In this document: positions 48,319 to 57,496 of the stretch, piece after piece
Layout: each line of letters opens with the position of its first letter
Numbering within the stretch: the stretch's first letter is position 1
Notes under the pieces: model-generated
What the model saw: the letters and a program-made list of their open reading frames with translations, nothing else
What the model was told of the DNA's origin: nothing
Databases searched by the model: none
Translations under genes and position numbers: made by a program
Assembly (NCBI RefSeq): GCF_013374095.1
Contig: NZ_AP022672.1
Location: 2,045,501 to 2,109,500, forward strand
Length of the DNA stretch: 64,000 bases
Direction: 5' to 3'
DNA from: Sphingomonas sp. HMP6
Lineage (GTDB): Bacteria; Pseudomonadota; Alphaproteobacteria; Sphingomonadales; Sphingomonadaceae

Positions 48319-50682
48319 TCAGAATTTCGCGGTGATCGTCCCGAAAATCTGGCGCGGATTGCCGTAGAAGGCAGTGGCGATGCCTTCCTTGCCGAGCGTC
48401 GCGACATACGGCCCGTTGGGCACCGGCACATTCGCCAGGTTGATCGGGTTTCCGGCGAGATCGGTGCGGATATATTGATACCCCGCCGTCTTGTAGATCT
48501 TATTGGTGATGTTCTTGGCGTGGACACCGACCGAATAGCGTCCGCCGCGGCCGAAGCTGTAGGTCAAATTCGCATCCCACAGCGCATAGCCCGGCTGGTC
48601 GAGGAAGGGGCTCGCCGTTTCGAACTGATGCGTCAGGCTGCGATACGAAAGCGTAGTGTTGGCGTTGACCTTGCCGTCACCAACCGGAACCGTACCGGCG
48701 AGCGTCGAGGACAGCGTCCAATCGGGTGTGTTCTGGAACACGCGGACATTGGCGACATCGGTCCCGGTCGGCCCAATGAAGGTCTTATATTTGGCGTCGA
48801 TATAGCCGAGCGTCCCCGACAGCGAGATGTTCGACCCTGGCCCGGCAAAACCGCGCGCGAGCACGCCGGTCGTCTCAAGCTCGACGCCCTTGATGTTGGC
48901 CTTGGCGGCGTTGGTGGTGATGCCGCAGAACGACTGCACCCCACCGATGATGCAGCCGACCGAACCCGGCACCTGCACGTCGGCATAATCGGAATAAAAA
49001 CCGTTGAGCGCGATGTTGAGCCGCTTGTCGAACAGCGAACCCTTGTAGCCGACCTCGTACGATTTCACGATTTCCGGGCGGAACAGCAAATAGTTGTAGA
49101 TTTCCTGATAGCTGCGCACGCCGTCCTGATTGACGTCGGGGGCCGAGGTGCCCGAGCCGCGCGGATCAAAACCGCCGCCCTTGAAGCCTTCCGAATAGGA
49201 CGCATAAAGCAGATGGTCGGGCGTCGGCTTAAAGTTCAGCGACGCGCGTGGCGTGAAGCGCTTGAACTTCGCCACGCCGCGGAAATCGGTCGACGGCGCG
49301 CCGACAATCGTCGGGTTGCCGCCGAATTCGGGGGTAACGCCGAAATAGCTCGCCTTGAACACGTACGAGCTGCGTTCGTCCCACGTGTAGCGACCGCCGA
49401 GCGACAAGCTGAACTGGTCGGTGAAATCATAGGTGAAATCGCCAAAGATCGAGCTCGTTTCGGTCCGCACGTCGCCCTTGGTATAAGCGTTGAAATTGGC
49501 GAGCGTGGTCGACAGCAGCACGTCGAACCCGGTCGAAGCCTTGGCGCCGAGATAATAGAAGCCGATCAAACCGTTAAGCTTGTCGCTCTTATAGGCGAGC
49601 TGGAATTCCTGGCTCGTCTGCTCGTTGCGATAGACCGCCGGCACGTCGACATCGACCGCGGGCAGCGCGTCAAAATCAATCGGCGTCAACGAGCGATCCT
49701 TGCGGAACGCGCTGATGCTCTTCAGCGTCAGACGATCGTTCAGCTCGGCGCTCGCGACCAGCGACAGGCCGCCGGCCTGGATGTTCTGGCGCGGATTGTT
49801 GAGCCCAGCGCGCGTGTCGAACGCATTGGCCTGCACCGGCGTGTTGCTGAGCAAGCTGGTAATCAGCCGCGATCCGTTGCGCGCGTTCGATTTGTCCTCG
49901 GTATAATCGCCGGTCAGCCGGATCGACATGCGCTGATCGGGCGATTCGAATTCGATCGTGCCGCGCGCGGCCCATACATTCTTGTTGTAATTGTCGATGT
50001 TGAGGTTCGTGTTGCGCCCGAACCCGTCGCGCGTCAGCCGCGCGCCCGCCACGCCAACCTTAAACAGGCTGCCGATCGGGGCCGACAGGCTGACGATGCC
50101 GTCGGCTTGGTTGAACGAGCCGTAACTCGCCTTGAAATTCGCCTCAGGGCTGTCGGGGAGCTTCTTGGTGACGTATTTTACCGCGCCGCCGATCGTGTTG
50201 CGACCGTAAAGCGTGCCCTGCGGCCCGCGCAGCACCTCGATCCGCTCGACTTCATACACGTCGAGCACGGCGGCCTGCGGGCGGTTGAGATAGACGTCGT
50301 CGAGATAGATGCCGATGCCGGCTTCGAACCCGGGGACCGGATCCTGCTGACCGACGCCGCGGATGAAGGCGGCAAGCGTCGAATTGGTGCCGCGCGCATT
50401 CTTCAGCGTCGTGTTTGGGGTCACGTTCTGCAAATCGGTCAAATCGACCGCGCCGATCTGTTCAAGCCGCGCGGCGGAGAAAGCGGTGACGGCAATCGGC
50501 ACGTCGAGCAAGGTTTCCTCGCGGCGGCGCGCGGTGACGACGATGTCGCCATCCGCCACATCCTGCTCTTGCGCAACGGGGGTCTCGGTCGGTGCCGACT
50601 GGGCATAGATCGGTGCTGCGGTCATAGCAGCGAAAGCAGCGCCAGCATGCAGTAGCGCGCGCGCGGAAATCAGGCGTGTCAT
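48319..50682 (-). CDS. TonB-dependent outer-membrane receptor
   Basis: 787 residues from ATG 50682, which has AGGAGGGG eight bases upstream and a signal peptide (ARALLHAGAAFAAMTAAPIYAQS); the frame beyond it overlaps the divergent regulator region. The TonB box DIVVTARRREE is followed by the plug (VPIAVTAFSAARLEQIG, then AFIRGVGQQ, then VEVLRGPQGTLYGRN-like at VERIEVLRGPQGTLYGRNT) and a 22-strand barrel ending in FGTITAKF. This is the large sphingomonad receptor type taking up diverse organic ligands. It is divergent from a TetR regulator with a shared palindromic operator, so induction by its own ligand is likely. Confidence 0.9.
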   Translation of the reverse strand: MTRLISARALLHAGAAFAAMTAAPIYAQSAPTETPVAQEQDVADGDIVVTARRREETLLDVPIAVTAFSAARLEQIGAVDLTDLQNVTPNTTLKNARGTNSTLAAFIRGVGQQDPVPGFEAGIGIYLDDVYLNRPQAAVLDVYEVERIEVLRGPQGTLYGRNTIGGAVKYVTKKLPDSPEANFKASYGSFNQADGIVSLSAPIGSLFKVGVAGARLTRDGFGRNTNLNIDNYNKNVWAARGTIEFESPDQRMSIRLTGDYTEDKSNARNGSRLITSLLSNTPVQANAFDTRAGLNNPRQNIQAGGLSLVASAELNDRLTLKSISAFRKDRSLTPIDFDALPAVDVDVPAVYRNEQTSQEFQLAYKSDKLNGLIGFYYLGAKASTGFDVLLSTTLANFNAYTKGDVRTETSSIFGDFTYDFTDQFSLSLGGRYTWDERSSYVFKASYFGVTPEFGGNPTIVGAPSTDFRGVAKFKRFTPRASLNFKPTPDHLLYASYSEGFKGGGFDPRGSGTSAPDVNQDGVRSYQEIYNYLLFRPEIVKSYEVGYKGSLFDKRLNIALNGFYSDYADVQVPGSVGCIIGGVQSFCGITTNAAKANIKGVELETTGVLARGFAGPGSNISLSGTLGYIDAKYKTFIGPTGTDVANVRVFQNTPDWTLSSTLAGTVPVGDGKVNANTTLSYRSLTHQFETASPFLDQPGYALWDANLTYSFGRGGRYSVGVHAKNITNKIYKTAGYQYIRTDLAGNPINLANVPVPNGPYVATLGKEGIATAFYGNPRQIFGTITAKF

Positions 50683-50751
50683 CGGTTTTCCCCTCCTGTG
50701 GCGCTTCCACGGTGGCCCCGGTATCATCCGGGTTGTGCGCCAGTCGCAGCC

Positions 50752-50780
50752 GCTATACTGAAACCTGAACCAGGTTTCAA
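50752..50780 (-). promoter_or_regulatory. Receptor promoter with 21-bp TetR-type operator
   Basis: On the minus strand TTGAAA (50775-50780) and TATAGC (50752-50757) lie 17 bp apart. The perfect palindrome TGAAACCTG-AAC-CAGGTTTCA (50759-50779) overlaps the -35 and spacer. A plus-strand -10-like TATACT (50754-50759) toward the regulator gene abuts the same operator. Binding by the adjacent TetR protein would control both genes; that is inference. Confidence 0.65.
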
Positions 50781-50805
50781 CTTGGGAAATGGGGAGGCGT
50801 CGTAC

Positions 50806-51471
50806 ATGGCGATGGAAAGTGTCCCGAATGCCACAGCCTCCGTGTCTGACGAGGGCATGTCGGCAGCAAGCGCGGGCAAGGTCCCGCGGACCGAGCGCGG
50901 GCGCCGCACGCTGCGCACGATCCTCGATGCGGCGGCAATCGAGTTTGGCGAACGCGGCTTTCACGAGGCATCGGTCAGCGGCATCACGCGCCGCGCCGGC
51001 GTCGCGCTGGGCAGTTTCTACACCTATTTCGATTCGAAGGATGCGGTGTTCCGCGCGCTGGTACGCGACATGTCGGATCAGGTACGCGACCGCGTCGCCC
51101 CTGCGATCCGCGCCGCACCCGATCAGATCGCGGCGGAGCGGGCTGGCCTAAGCGAATTCATCGCCTTCGTGCGCGGGCATAAGGAAATCTATCGCATCAT
51201 CGACGAATCCGAATTCGTCGATCCTGAATCGTTCAAGCTGCACTATGCCACTACCGCCGACCGCATTGCGGCACGGTTGAAGGCGGCTGCGGGGCGCGGC
51301 GAGGTGCGCGGCGACGTGTCGGAAATCCACGCCTGGGCGATCATGGGAATGAACGTCTTCTTGGGCTTACGCTTCGGCGTCTGGGGGCAAGATATGGCGC
51401 CGGATGCGGTGGCGGACGTCGTCGCGGACTTCCTCGCGCGGGGGTTGGCAGCGGAGCCACGTGTGATCTGA
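50806..51471 (+). CDS. TetR-family transcriptional regulator
   Basis: 221 residues from ATG 50806, with GGGGAGG eight bases upstream. The N-terminal helix-turn-helix TILDAAAIEFGERGFHEASV, then ITRRAGVALGSFYTYFDSKD is canonical. The C-terminal ligand domain has HKEIYRIIDESEFVDPESFK, shared with several TetR regulators of lipid and aromatic metabolism. A 21-bp palindrome sits 27 bp upstream, between this gene and the divergent TonB receptor. The likely role is repression of itself and the receptor, relieved by a small ligand. Confidence 0.9.
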   Translation: MAMESVPNATASVSDEGMSAASAGKVPRTERGRRTLRTILDAAAIEFGERGFHEASVSGITRRAGVALGSFYTYFDSKDAVFRALVRDMSDQVRDRVAPAIRAAPDQIAAERAGLSEFIAFVRGHKEIYRIIDESEFVDPESFKLHYATTADRIAARLKAAAGRGEVRGDVSEIHAWAIMGMNVFLGLRFGVWGQDMAPDAVADVVADFLARGLAAEPRVI

Positions 51472-51487
51472 CCCTCGACTCTGTTCG

Positions 51488-53863
51488 TTAACGAGTCTCT
51501 GCCAGCGGCCCGAGGCACAGCTCGGCGACAGCATCGACGATCGCGTCGGCGTCGAGCCGGTAGCTGCGGAACAGGTCGGGCACGTCGCCCGTCTGGCCGA
51601 ACCGGTCGATCCCGAGCGGGCTGACGCGCATTCCCCTTACGCTGCCAAGCCAAGACAGAGTCGAGGGGGCACCGTCGATCACCGTGACGAGCTTCGCATC
51701 CGCGCAAAGCTGCGCCAGCAATTGCTCGACATGGCTCACCACGCTCGCCCCGGTCCAGCGTCCGGCGTGCCGCGCTGACCAGCCGCGATGCAGCAGATCG
51801 GGTGAGGTTACCATCAATAGTCCGAGCCCCGGCAGATCCTCGGCCAACAGGTCCGCCGCCTCCAGCACTTCGGGCGTGATCGCCCCGGTGAAGACGATCG
51901 CAAGGTCGGCTGGGCCGCTCGGAGCCTTCAGCCAATAGCCGCCCTGCAACGCATCGTCCTGCCAACCATCGTCGGCGCGCTCGGTCTGCGTCAGGGTGCG
52001 CGTCGTCAGCCGGAGATAGACCGATCCGCCGTCATCCGCCTGCATATGCCGGAACGCCCAGCCCATGATCAGCGCGAGTTCGTCGGCAAAGGCCGGTTCG
52101 AAATAGGTTAGGCCCGGCTGGCCGATGCCGATCAGCGGCGAATTGATCGACTGGTGCGCCCCACCCTCCGGCCCGAGCGTCAGCCCTGACGGCGTTGCCA
52201 CCAGCAGGAAGCGCGCGTCCTGATAGCAAGCGTAATTGAGCGCATCGAGACCGCGCGCGATGAAGGGATCATAGACCGTCCCGATCGGCATCAGCCGCGT
52301 GCCAAACAAGGGCGCGGCGAGGCCCAGCGCCGCCAGCATCAGGAACAGATTGTTCTCGGCGATGCCCAGTTCGATATGCTGGCCAGCGTTATGCCCGGCC
52401 CATTTCTGCGCCGTCGGAATACGCGCGGCGGAGAAGACATCCTTCAACTCCTGCCGCCGGAACAGCCCGCGCTGGTTTACGAACGCGCCGAGATTGGTCG
52501 ACACCGTAACGTCAGGCGAGGTCGTGACGATACGGTCCGCCAAAGGATGCCCGGACTTGGCGAGATCGAGCAGGATCCGCCCGAACGCGGCTTGCGTCGA
52601 AAGCTCGGCACCGTCGGGGACGGGCAGATGGTCGGGCACCGGCACCACTTGCGCCGCCGGAACGTGCTGCCCTTGGGCAAGCGCACTTGCCTCCACCACC
52701 GCCCGCGCCGACGCCGCGACATTCGCACCGAGCCCGCCATAGGGCGCCCACTCGTCGCCCTCGGCAATGCCAAGGGCACCGCGCAGTTGCTCGATCTGGC
52801 CGGGGTTCATCAGCCCGGAATGATTGTCCTTGTGCCCGGCAAACGGCAGGCCATAGCCCTTGACGGTATAGGCGATGAACAGCGTCGGCACGTCGTCGTC
52901 GCAGCGCGCGAACGCCTCCAGCAATGTCGCGATGCAATGCCCGCCAAGATTGGTCATCAGCGCGGCGAGCGCGGTGTCGTCATGCTCCGCGATCAGCGCA
53001 AGCGTCTCCGGGAAATCCGCCAGATCGGCGGTGAGTCGCGTCCGCCACGCCGCCCCGCCCTGATAGGTGAGCGCCGCAAACTCCGCATTGGGGCATTCGT
53101 CGATCCAGTCGCCGATCGCCTGACCGCCGGCCCGCGCGAACGTCTCGCGTTGCTTGGCGCCGTGCTTCAGCGTCTCGACCCGCCACCCACAGGTCTCGAA
53201 AATATCATCGAAGCGCCGGAACATCCGGTCGGCGGTCGTGCTGTCGAGCGACTGGCGGTTGTAATCGACGATCCACCAGCAATTGCGGATGTCGTGCTTA
53301 TACGCCTCGATCAGACATTCGTAGATATTGCCCTCGTCGAGTTCGGCATCGCCGATCAGCGCGATCATCCGGCCGGCATCGCCCTCGGCCATTTCGCCAT
53401 GCGCGATCAGATAATCCTGAATCAGGCTGGCAAAGGCGGTAATCGCGACGCCCAGACCGACCGACCCCGTCGAGAAATCGACCGGGATGCTATCCTTGGT
53501 CCGGCTGGGATAGCTTTGCGCGCCGCCAAAGCCGCGGTAGCGCTGCAGCGCGTCGAGCGATTGCTGCCCCAGCATGTAATGGATCGCGTGCAGCACCGGC
53601 CCGGCGTGTGGTTTCACCGCGACCTTGTCCTGCGGGCGCAGCGCACCGAAATACAGCGCGGTCATGATCGCGGTGATCGACGCGCAGCTTGCCTGATGCC
53701 CACCGACCTTCAGCCCGTCGCGGCTCTCGCGCAAATGGTTGGCGTTGTGGATCGTCCAGGACGACAACCAGCGCAGCCGCGTCTCAATCGTTTCGAGCAC
53801 GGCGATCGTCGCCGGATCGGTGCGGTGGGCGGGGGCTGTGACGGTCATATCCATGGGCGCCAT
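51488..53863 (-). CDS. Homodimeric 2-oxoacid dehydrogenase E1 (AceE/MdeB-like, thiamine diphosphate)
   Basis: 791 residues. Motifs follow AceE-type E1: GGHQASCASITAIMTALYF, the thiamine-diphosphate loop GDAELDEGNIYECL followed by WIVDYNRQSLD, VKGYGLPFAGHKDNHSG, and in the second half QHIELGIAENNLFLMLAALG of the pyrimidine domain. It is about 100 residues shorter than E. coli AceE. No E2 or E3 gene is nearby, so it must use partners encoded elsewhere or act alone. Pseudomonas putida MdeB, a homologue encoded beside methionine gamma-lyase, acts on 2-oxobutyrate; the Cys/Met-type PLP gene close by makes a similar role plausible but unproven. It may be co-transcribed with the LysR gene 45 bp upstream. 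Confidence 0.82.
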   Translation of the reverse strand: MAPMDMTVTAPAHRTDPATIAVLETIETRLRWLSSWTIHNANHLRESRDGLKVGGHQASCASITAIMTALYFGALRPQDKVAVKPHAGPVLHAIHYMLGQQSLDALQRYRGFGGAQSYPSRTKDSIPVDFSTGSVGLGVAITAFASLIQDYLIAHGEMAEGDAGRMIALIGDAELDEGNIYECLIEAYKHDIRNCWWIVDYNRQSLDSTTADRMFRRFDDIFETCGWRVETLKHGAKQRETFARAGGQAIGDWIDECPNAEFAALTYQGGAAWRTRLTADLADFPETLALIAEHDDTALAALMTNLGGHCIATLLEAFARCDDDVPTLFIAYTVKGYGLPFAGHKDNHSGLMNPGQIEQLRGALGIAEGDEWAPYGGLGANVAASARAVVEASALAQGQHVPAAQVVPVPDHLPVPDGAELSTQAAFGRILLDLAKSGHPLADRIVTTSPDVTVSTNLGAFVNQRGLFRRQELKDVFSAARIPTAQKWAGHNAGQHIELGIAENNLFLMLAALGLAAPLFGTRLMPIGTVYDPFIARGLDALNYACYQDARFLLVATPSGLTLGPEGGAHQSINSPLIGIGQPGLTYFEPAFADELALIMGWAFRHMQADDGGSVYLRLTTRTLTQTERADDGWQDDALQGGYWLKAPSGPADLAIVFTGAITPEVLEAADLLAEDLPGLGLLMVTSPDLLHRGWSARHAGRWTGASVVSHVEQLLAQLCADAKLVTVIDGAPSTLSWLGSVRGMRVSPLGIDRFGQTGDVPDLFRSYRLDADAIVDAVAELCLGPLAETR

Positions 53864-53908
53864 GGTAGCCGATCGGCCCGCCGACGCGATGCCAATCTTG
53901 GCATAAGC

Positions 53909-54850
53909 TTATTCCGCGTCGGCGGAATCACTCTGACGTGCGGCGAAATGCGCGATCAGCCAGCTGCGCACCAGGCTGATCGTCGGATCGGCAAGATCGT
54001 CGGGACGGAGCTTTAGATAATAGCCAAACCCATCATTGATGACCGTGTCATACGGCACGACAAGTTGACCGGCGGCGATTTCGCCCGCGAACATGTCGAT
54101 ATCGGCAAGCGCAACGCCGTCGGAGTTCATCGCATAGCTAACCGCGAGTGCATTGGAATCGAAAGCGAGGCCGCGATCGGCATCGAGCGTTATCCGGCAC
54201 TGATTGGCAAAAGTGCTCCACAACAGCCCGCGCGGTTGATCCTCCAGTTTGACATGGAGCAGATCATTGTCCGCAAGGAAGGCTTCTAGCGACTTGCCTG
54301 CGTGCCGTTCCGCCGTCTGGGGGGAACTGACCGGGGCGACGCGCACCATCCACAACAGATCGGTCACGCGGTCATCGATATTGGGGCGGTCAAACACGAT
54401 CGCCATGTCGGTCTCGTTACTCGGTAAACCGACCGCGCCAGAGCTGGAAATGTCGATGCGGATTTCGGGATGTTCGGCGCGAAACGCCTGGATCATCGGC
54501 ATCACGACCTGTTGCAGGAGGGTCGGTGGAATATGGATCCGGATCGGGCGGTTGGCATTGGGATTGGCGCAAATCGCATTCATCGTCTGTTCGAGCCGGT
54601 CGAACGACTTGCTCACCTCGGGCAGTAACGCCTTGCCCGCCGCGGTCAGCACCAGCGTCTGACCCGACCGATCAAAGAGTTTGTGGCCCAGCAATTCCTC
54701 GAGGCTGATCACATGCCGGCTCACCGCGCTCTGGCTGACGTTGAGCGCCTGCGCCCCAGCCGTGAAGCTCAGCCGCTGCCCGACCGCATCGAACGCGCGC
54801 AGTGCGTTAAGCGGTAACCAGCGCCGATTGACCGGTGACGTGCGTGCGAT
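53909..54850 (-). CDS. LysR-family regulator, apparently without a standard start codon
   Basis: Reading upstream of the first GTG (54724), the frame still encodes a complete LysR helix-turn-helix: LPLNALRAFDAVGQRLSF, then TAGAQALNVSQSAVSRHV. A TAA closes the frame at 54875-54877, and no ATG, GTG or TTG occurs before the HTH. The best start is ATC at 54848-54850, preceded by AAGGGG and followed by ART, exactly where relatives have MART. That gives 313 residues with a ligand domain typical of GcvA-like regulators. It lies between the E1 gene and the divergent Rieske operon, so it probably controls one or both. If ATC does not initiate, the protein would be made poorly or not at all. Confidence 0.75.
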   Translation of the reverse strand: MARTSPVNRRWLPLNALRAFDAVGQRLSFTAGAQALNVSQSAVSRHVISLEELLGHKLFDRSGQTLVLTAAGKALLPEVSKSFDRLEQTMNAICANPNANRPIRIHIPPTLLQQVVMPMIQAFRAEHPEIRIDISSSGAVGLPSNETDMAIVFDRPNIDDRVTDLLWMVRVAPVSSPQTAERHAGKSLEAFLADNDLLHVKLEDQPRGLLWSTFANQCRITLDADRGLAFDSNALAVSYAMNSDGVALADIDMFAGEIAAGQLVVPYDTVINDGFGYYLKLRPDDLADPTISLVRSWLIAHFAARQSDSADAE

Positions 54851-55037
54851 GGAAAGCCCCTTCGGTGCCGGGCGTTATGCCCATTTTCGATACCAAGCGC
54901 GTTTTTTGGGCAGATGCAACGCCGTGCCGCCCGCCACGCCGCGCCTTGCAGGTTTTTGCATGTCGCCATGCGCAAATGCGATTTCAGCTGCGGCCTGTGC
55001 GCATGTCACTGAGGAACGGGGTAGTTGGAGGCACGCT

Positions 55038-56243
55038 TTGGACCTAGGGGATATTTCGGCGTTGTTGCGCGCGCGCCCGGCGGGCCATTCGCTGCCCCGC
55101 GCGTTCTACACCGGCAGCGCGGCGTTCGAATTCGATCTCGCCGCAATCTTCGGCACGTCGTGGCTGTTCGCCGGGTTCGAGGCCGAGCTGCGCAAGCCGG
55201 GGGACTATATCTCCTTCATGGTCGGGCGCTGGCCGGTGCTCATCGTGCATGGCCGCGATGGGGAATTGCGCGCGTTCCATAATAGCTGCCGCCATCGCGG
55301 ATCGATCCTGTGCAAGCCCGGCCAGGGCAGCGCGGCGCGGCTGGTCTGCCCCTATCACAGCTGGACATATGGGCTGGACGGGCGGCTGCTTGCGGCGAGC
55401 CGGATGCCAGAGGATTTCCAGAAGAGCGAGCACGGCCTGAAGCCAGTGCATCTCGAACGCATTGCCGGGGCGATCTTCATCTGCCTCGCCGAAACGCCGC
55501 CCGACATCAGCATGATGCGGCGCGACCTGACCCCACTGCTCGCCCCGCACAATCTCAGCCACGCCAAGCTCGCGCATCAATCGACTCTGGTCGAATATGC
55601 CAATTGGAAGCTGGTGATGGAGAATGGCCGCGAATGCTATCATTGCGCCGCCGGCCATCCCGAACTCGCACGCACCTTTCCGGTTCATGCCTCGGCCTAT
55701 TTCGACTTTGCCGACAATACCGCCAGGGACTTCGAGGCGCGGATGGCGGCGCTCGGCATGCCGACCGGACCAGAGGGCGAGGATTGGTGGCAAGCGGTCC
55801 GCTTCCCGCTCAACGACGGCACCGTGGCGATGACCACCGACGGCACGTTCAACGTGAAGAAGCTGATGAGCGATGTCGGCGGCGGCGATACCGGCTCGCT
55901 GCGCTGGGCGGTCGAGCCCAATAATTTCTGCCATTCGACCAGCGAATATACCTTCGCCTTCGCCGCCATCCCGGTCTCACCGACCGAGACGCATGTGGTG
56001 TCCAAATGGCTGGTGCATGAGGACGCGGTCGAAGGCGTCGATTACGACATCGATACGCTGACGCATTTGTGGACGCAGACCAATTTGCAGGACAAGGAAT
56101 TCGCCGAAAACAACCAGCTCGGCGTCAATTCCCCCGGCTACACGCCCGGCCCGTACAGCCCCGATGCGGAATCGCTGACACTGCGCTTCGTCGATTGGTA
56201 TTGCGCGCGCGCCGCCGATTATCTCGCGCAGGCAGCGGCATGA
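55038..56243 (+). CDS. Rieske non-haem iron oxygenase, alpha subunit (betaine/carnitine demethylase-like)
   Basis: 401 residues from TTG 55038, chosen for the ideal Shine-Dalgarno GGAGG six bases upstream; no ATG fits. The Rieske cluster is CRHRGSILCKPG followed by LVCPYHSWTYG (CxH and CxxH, 17 residues apart). The mononuclear iron site has NWKLVMENGRECYHCAAGHP with two His. The overall layout (GTSWLFAGFEAEL, then FMVGRWPVLIV) resembles GbcA, CntA and stachydrine demethylase, which oxygenate N-methyl groups of quaternary ammonium compounds. No dedicated reductase gene lies in the visible operon. First gene of the operon; its stop overlaps the next start (ATGA). Confidence 0.88.
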   Translation: MDLGDISALLRARPAGHSLPRAFYTGSAAFEFDLAAIFGTSWLFAGFEAELRKPGDYISFMVGRWPVLIVHGRDGELRAFHNSCRHRGSILCKPGQGSAARLVCPYHSWTYGLDGRLLAASRMPEDFQKSEHGLKPVHLERIAGAIFICLAETPPDISMMRRDLTPLLAPHNLSHAKLAHQSTLVEYANWKLVMENGRECYHCAAGHPELARTFPVHASAYFDFADNTARDFEARMAALGMPTGPEGEDWWQAVRFPLNDGTVAMTTDGTFNVKKLMSDVGGGDTGSLRWAVEPNNFCHSTSEYTFAFAAIPVSPTETHVVSKWLVHEDAVEGVDYDIDTLTHLWTQTNLQDKEFAENNQLGVNSPGYTPGPYSPDAESLTLRFVDWYCARAADYLAQAAA

Positions 56244-57496
56244 GCCAGTACGACCCACGCTGGCGCGCCGAAACGCTGGCGGTGCGTGCGGGCTATGATC
56301 CGGCGAGCGCATCGAACGCCGCCAAGCCGCCGATCTACATGACCTCGACCTTCGCCTATGCCTCGGCCGCCCAAGCGAAGGACATTCACGAAGCCTATTT
56401 CGAGGGCACGGGACCCGAGGTTGGGCGGCCGGGGCACATCTACGCGCGGCTCGGCCATCCGGGGCTCGACATGGTGGAACTGCGCCTCGCCGCGCTCGAC
56501 GGCGCGGAAGCGGCGGCGGTGTTCAACAGCGGGATGGCGACACACAGCGCGATCGCGCTCGCGCATTTGCGCCCCGGTGACAGCGTGGTGTTCAGCCGCC
56601 CGATCTATGGCGGCACCAACGGGCTTTATACGGGAATGATGCCAGGCTTCGGCGTGGGCCATGCCGAATTCACCGACGGATGCGACCGTTCCAGCGTAGA
56701 GGTTGCGGTCGACGCCGCGCTGACGCAAGGGCCGCTAAAGCTGATCGTGATCGAGACGCCGGCCAACCCGACCGCCGCGATCGTCGATATCGCGTTGGTA
56801 GTGGACATCGCCGACGCAGTCGGCACACGAACCGGAACGCGCCCGCTCGTCGTGGTGGACAACACCCTGCTCGGCCCGTCGATGCAGCGCCCGATCGAGC
56901 TCGGTGCCGATCTGTGCATGACGAGTCTCACCAAATATTGCGGCGGGCACAGCGACTTGATGGCGGGCGGTGTGTCGGGGCGCGAAGCCTTGGTCGCCCC
57001 GCTCCGTCTGCTGCGCACCACGCTCGGCAGCCATCTCGACCCCTATAGCAGCTGGCTGCTGCTGCGATCGATGGAGACGGTGCATCTGCGCGTCGAACGC
57101 GCGATGGACAACGCGCGAGCGGTTGCCGAATTCCTGCGCGGACACCCCAAGGTCGCCGGGATCACTTACCTCGGCTTCCTGGCCGAAGGCACGCCGCAGC
57201 GCGCGGTGTATGACCGGCAATGCAAGGCGGCGGGATCGACCTTCTCCTTCGCGGTCACCGGCGGCGAGGCGGAGGCATTCCGCTTCCTCGACCGGCTCCG
57301 GCTGTTGCGCTTCGCGGTCAGTTTAGGCGGATCGGAGACGCTGATCACGCATCCGGCAACGACGACGCATTATGCGATCTCGGCGGACGAGCGCGCGGCA
57401 GGTGGCATTACGCCCGCGACGCTGCGCCTCTCGGTCGGGATCGAGCATGTCGACGATCTGATCGCCGATCTTGCCCAAGCGCTGGAGACGATATGA
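56240..57496 (+). CDS. PLP-dependent Cys/Met metabolism enzyme (cystathionine gamma-synthase family)
   Basis: 418 residues from ATG 56240, overlapping the Rieske stop. Family motifs are PPIYMTSTFAY, HIYARLGHPGLDMVE (phosphate-binding Tyr/Arg), AAVFNSGMATHS, VVDNTLLGP and the Schiff-base lysine in TSLTKYCGGHSDLMAGG. The position of the active-site Cys of methionine gamma-lyase is Gly here (PIYGGTNGLY), as in cystathionine gamma-synthase-type enzymes, so standard methionine gamma-lyase activity is not assured. Gamma- or beta-elimination or replacement at a sulfur amino acid is the family chemistry. Its place inside a demethylation operon suggests it handles the demethylated product. Confidence 0.85.
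   Translation: MSQYDPRWRAETLAVRAGYDPASASNAAKPPIYMTSTFAYASAAQAKDIHEAYFEGTGPEVGRPGHIYARLGHPGLDMVELRLAALDGAEAAAVFNSGMATHSAIALAHLRPGDSVVFSRPIYGGTNGLYTGMMPGFGVGHAEFTDGCDRSSVEVAVDAALTQGPLKLIVIETPANPTAAIVDIALVVDIADAVGTRTGTRPLVVVDNTLLGPSMQRPIELGADLCMTSLTKYCGGHSDLMAGGVSGREALVAPLRLLRTTLGSHLDPYSSWLLLRSMETVHLRVERAMDNARAVAEFLRGHPKVAGITYLGFLAEGTPQRAVYDRQCKAAGSTFSFAVTGGEAEAFRFLDRLRLLRFAVSLGGSETLITHPATTTHYAISADERAAGGITPATLRLSVGIEHVDDLIADLAQALETI

Noticed and set aside
48304..50655. Antisense 783-residue frame across the third TonB receptor
   Set aside because: Shadow frame of a GC-rich gene; it contains no domain and would need to be transcribed through the katG terminator.
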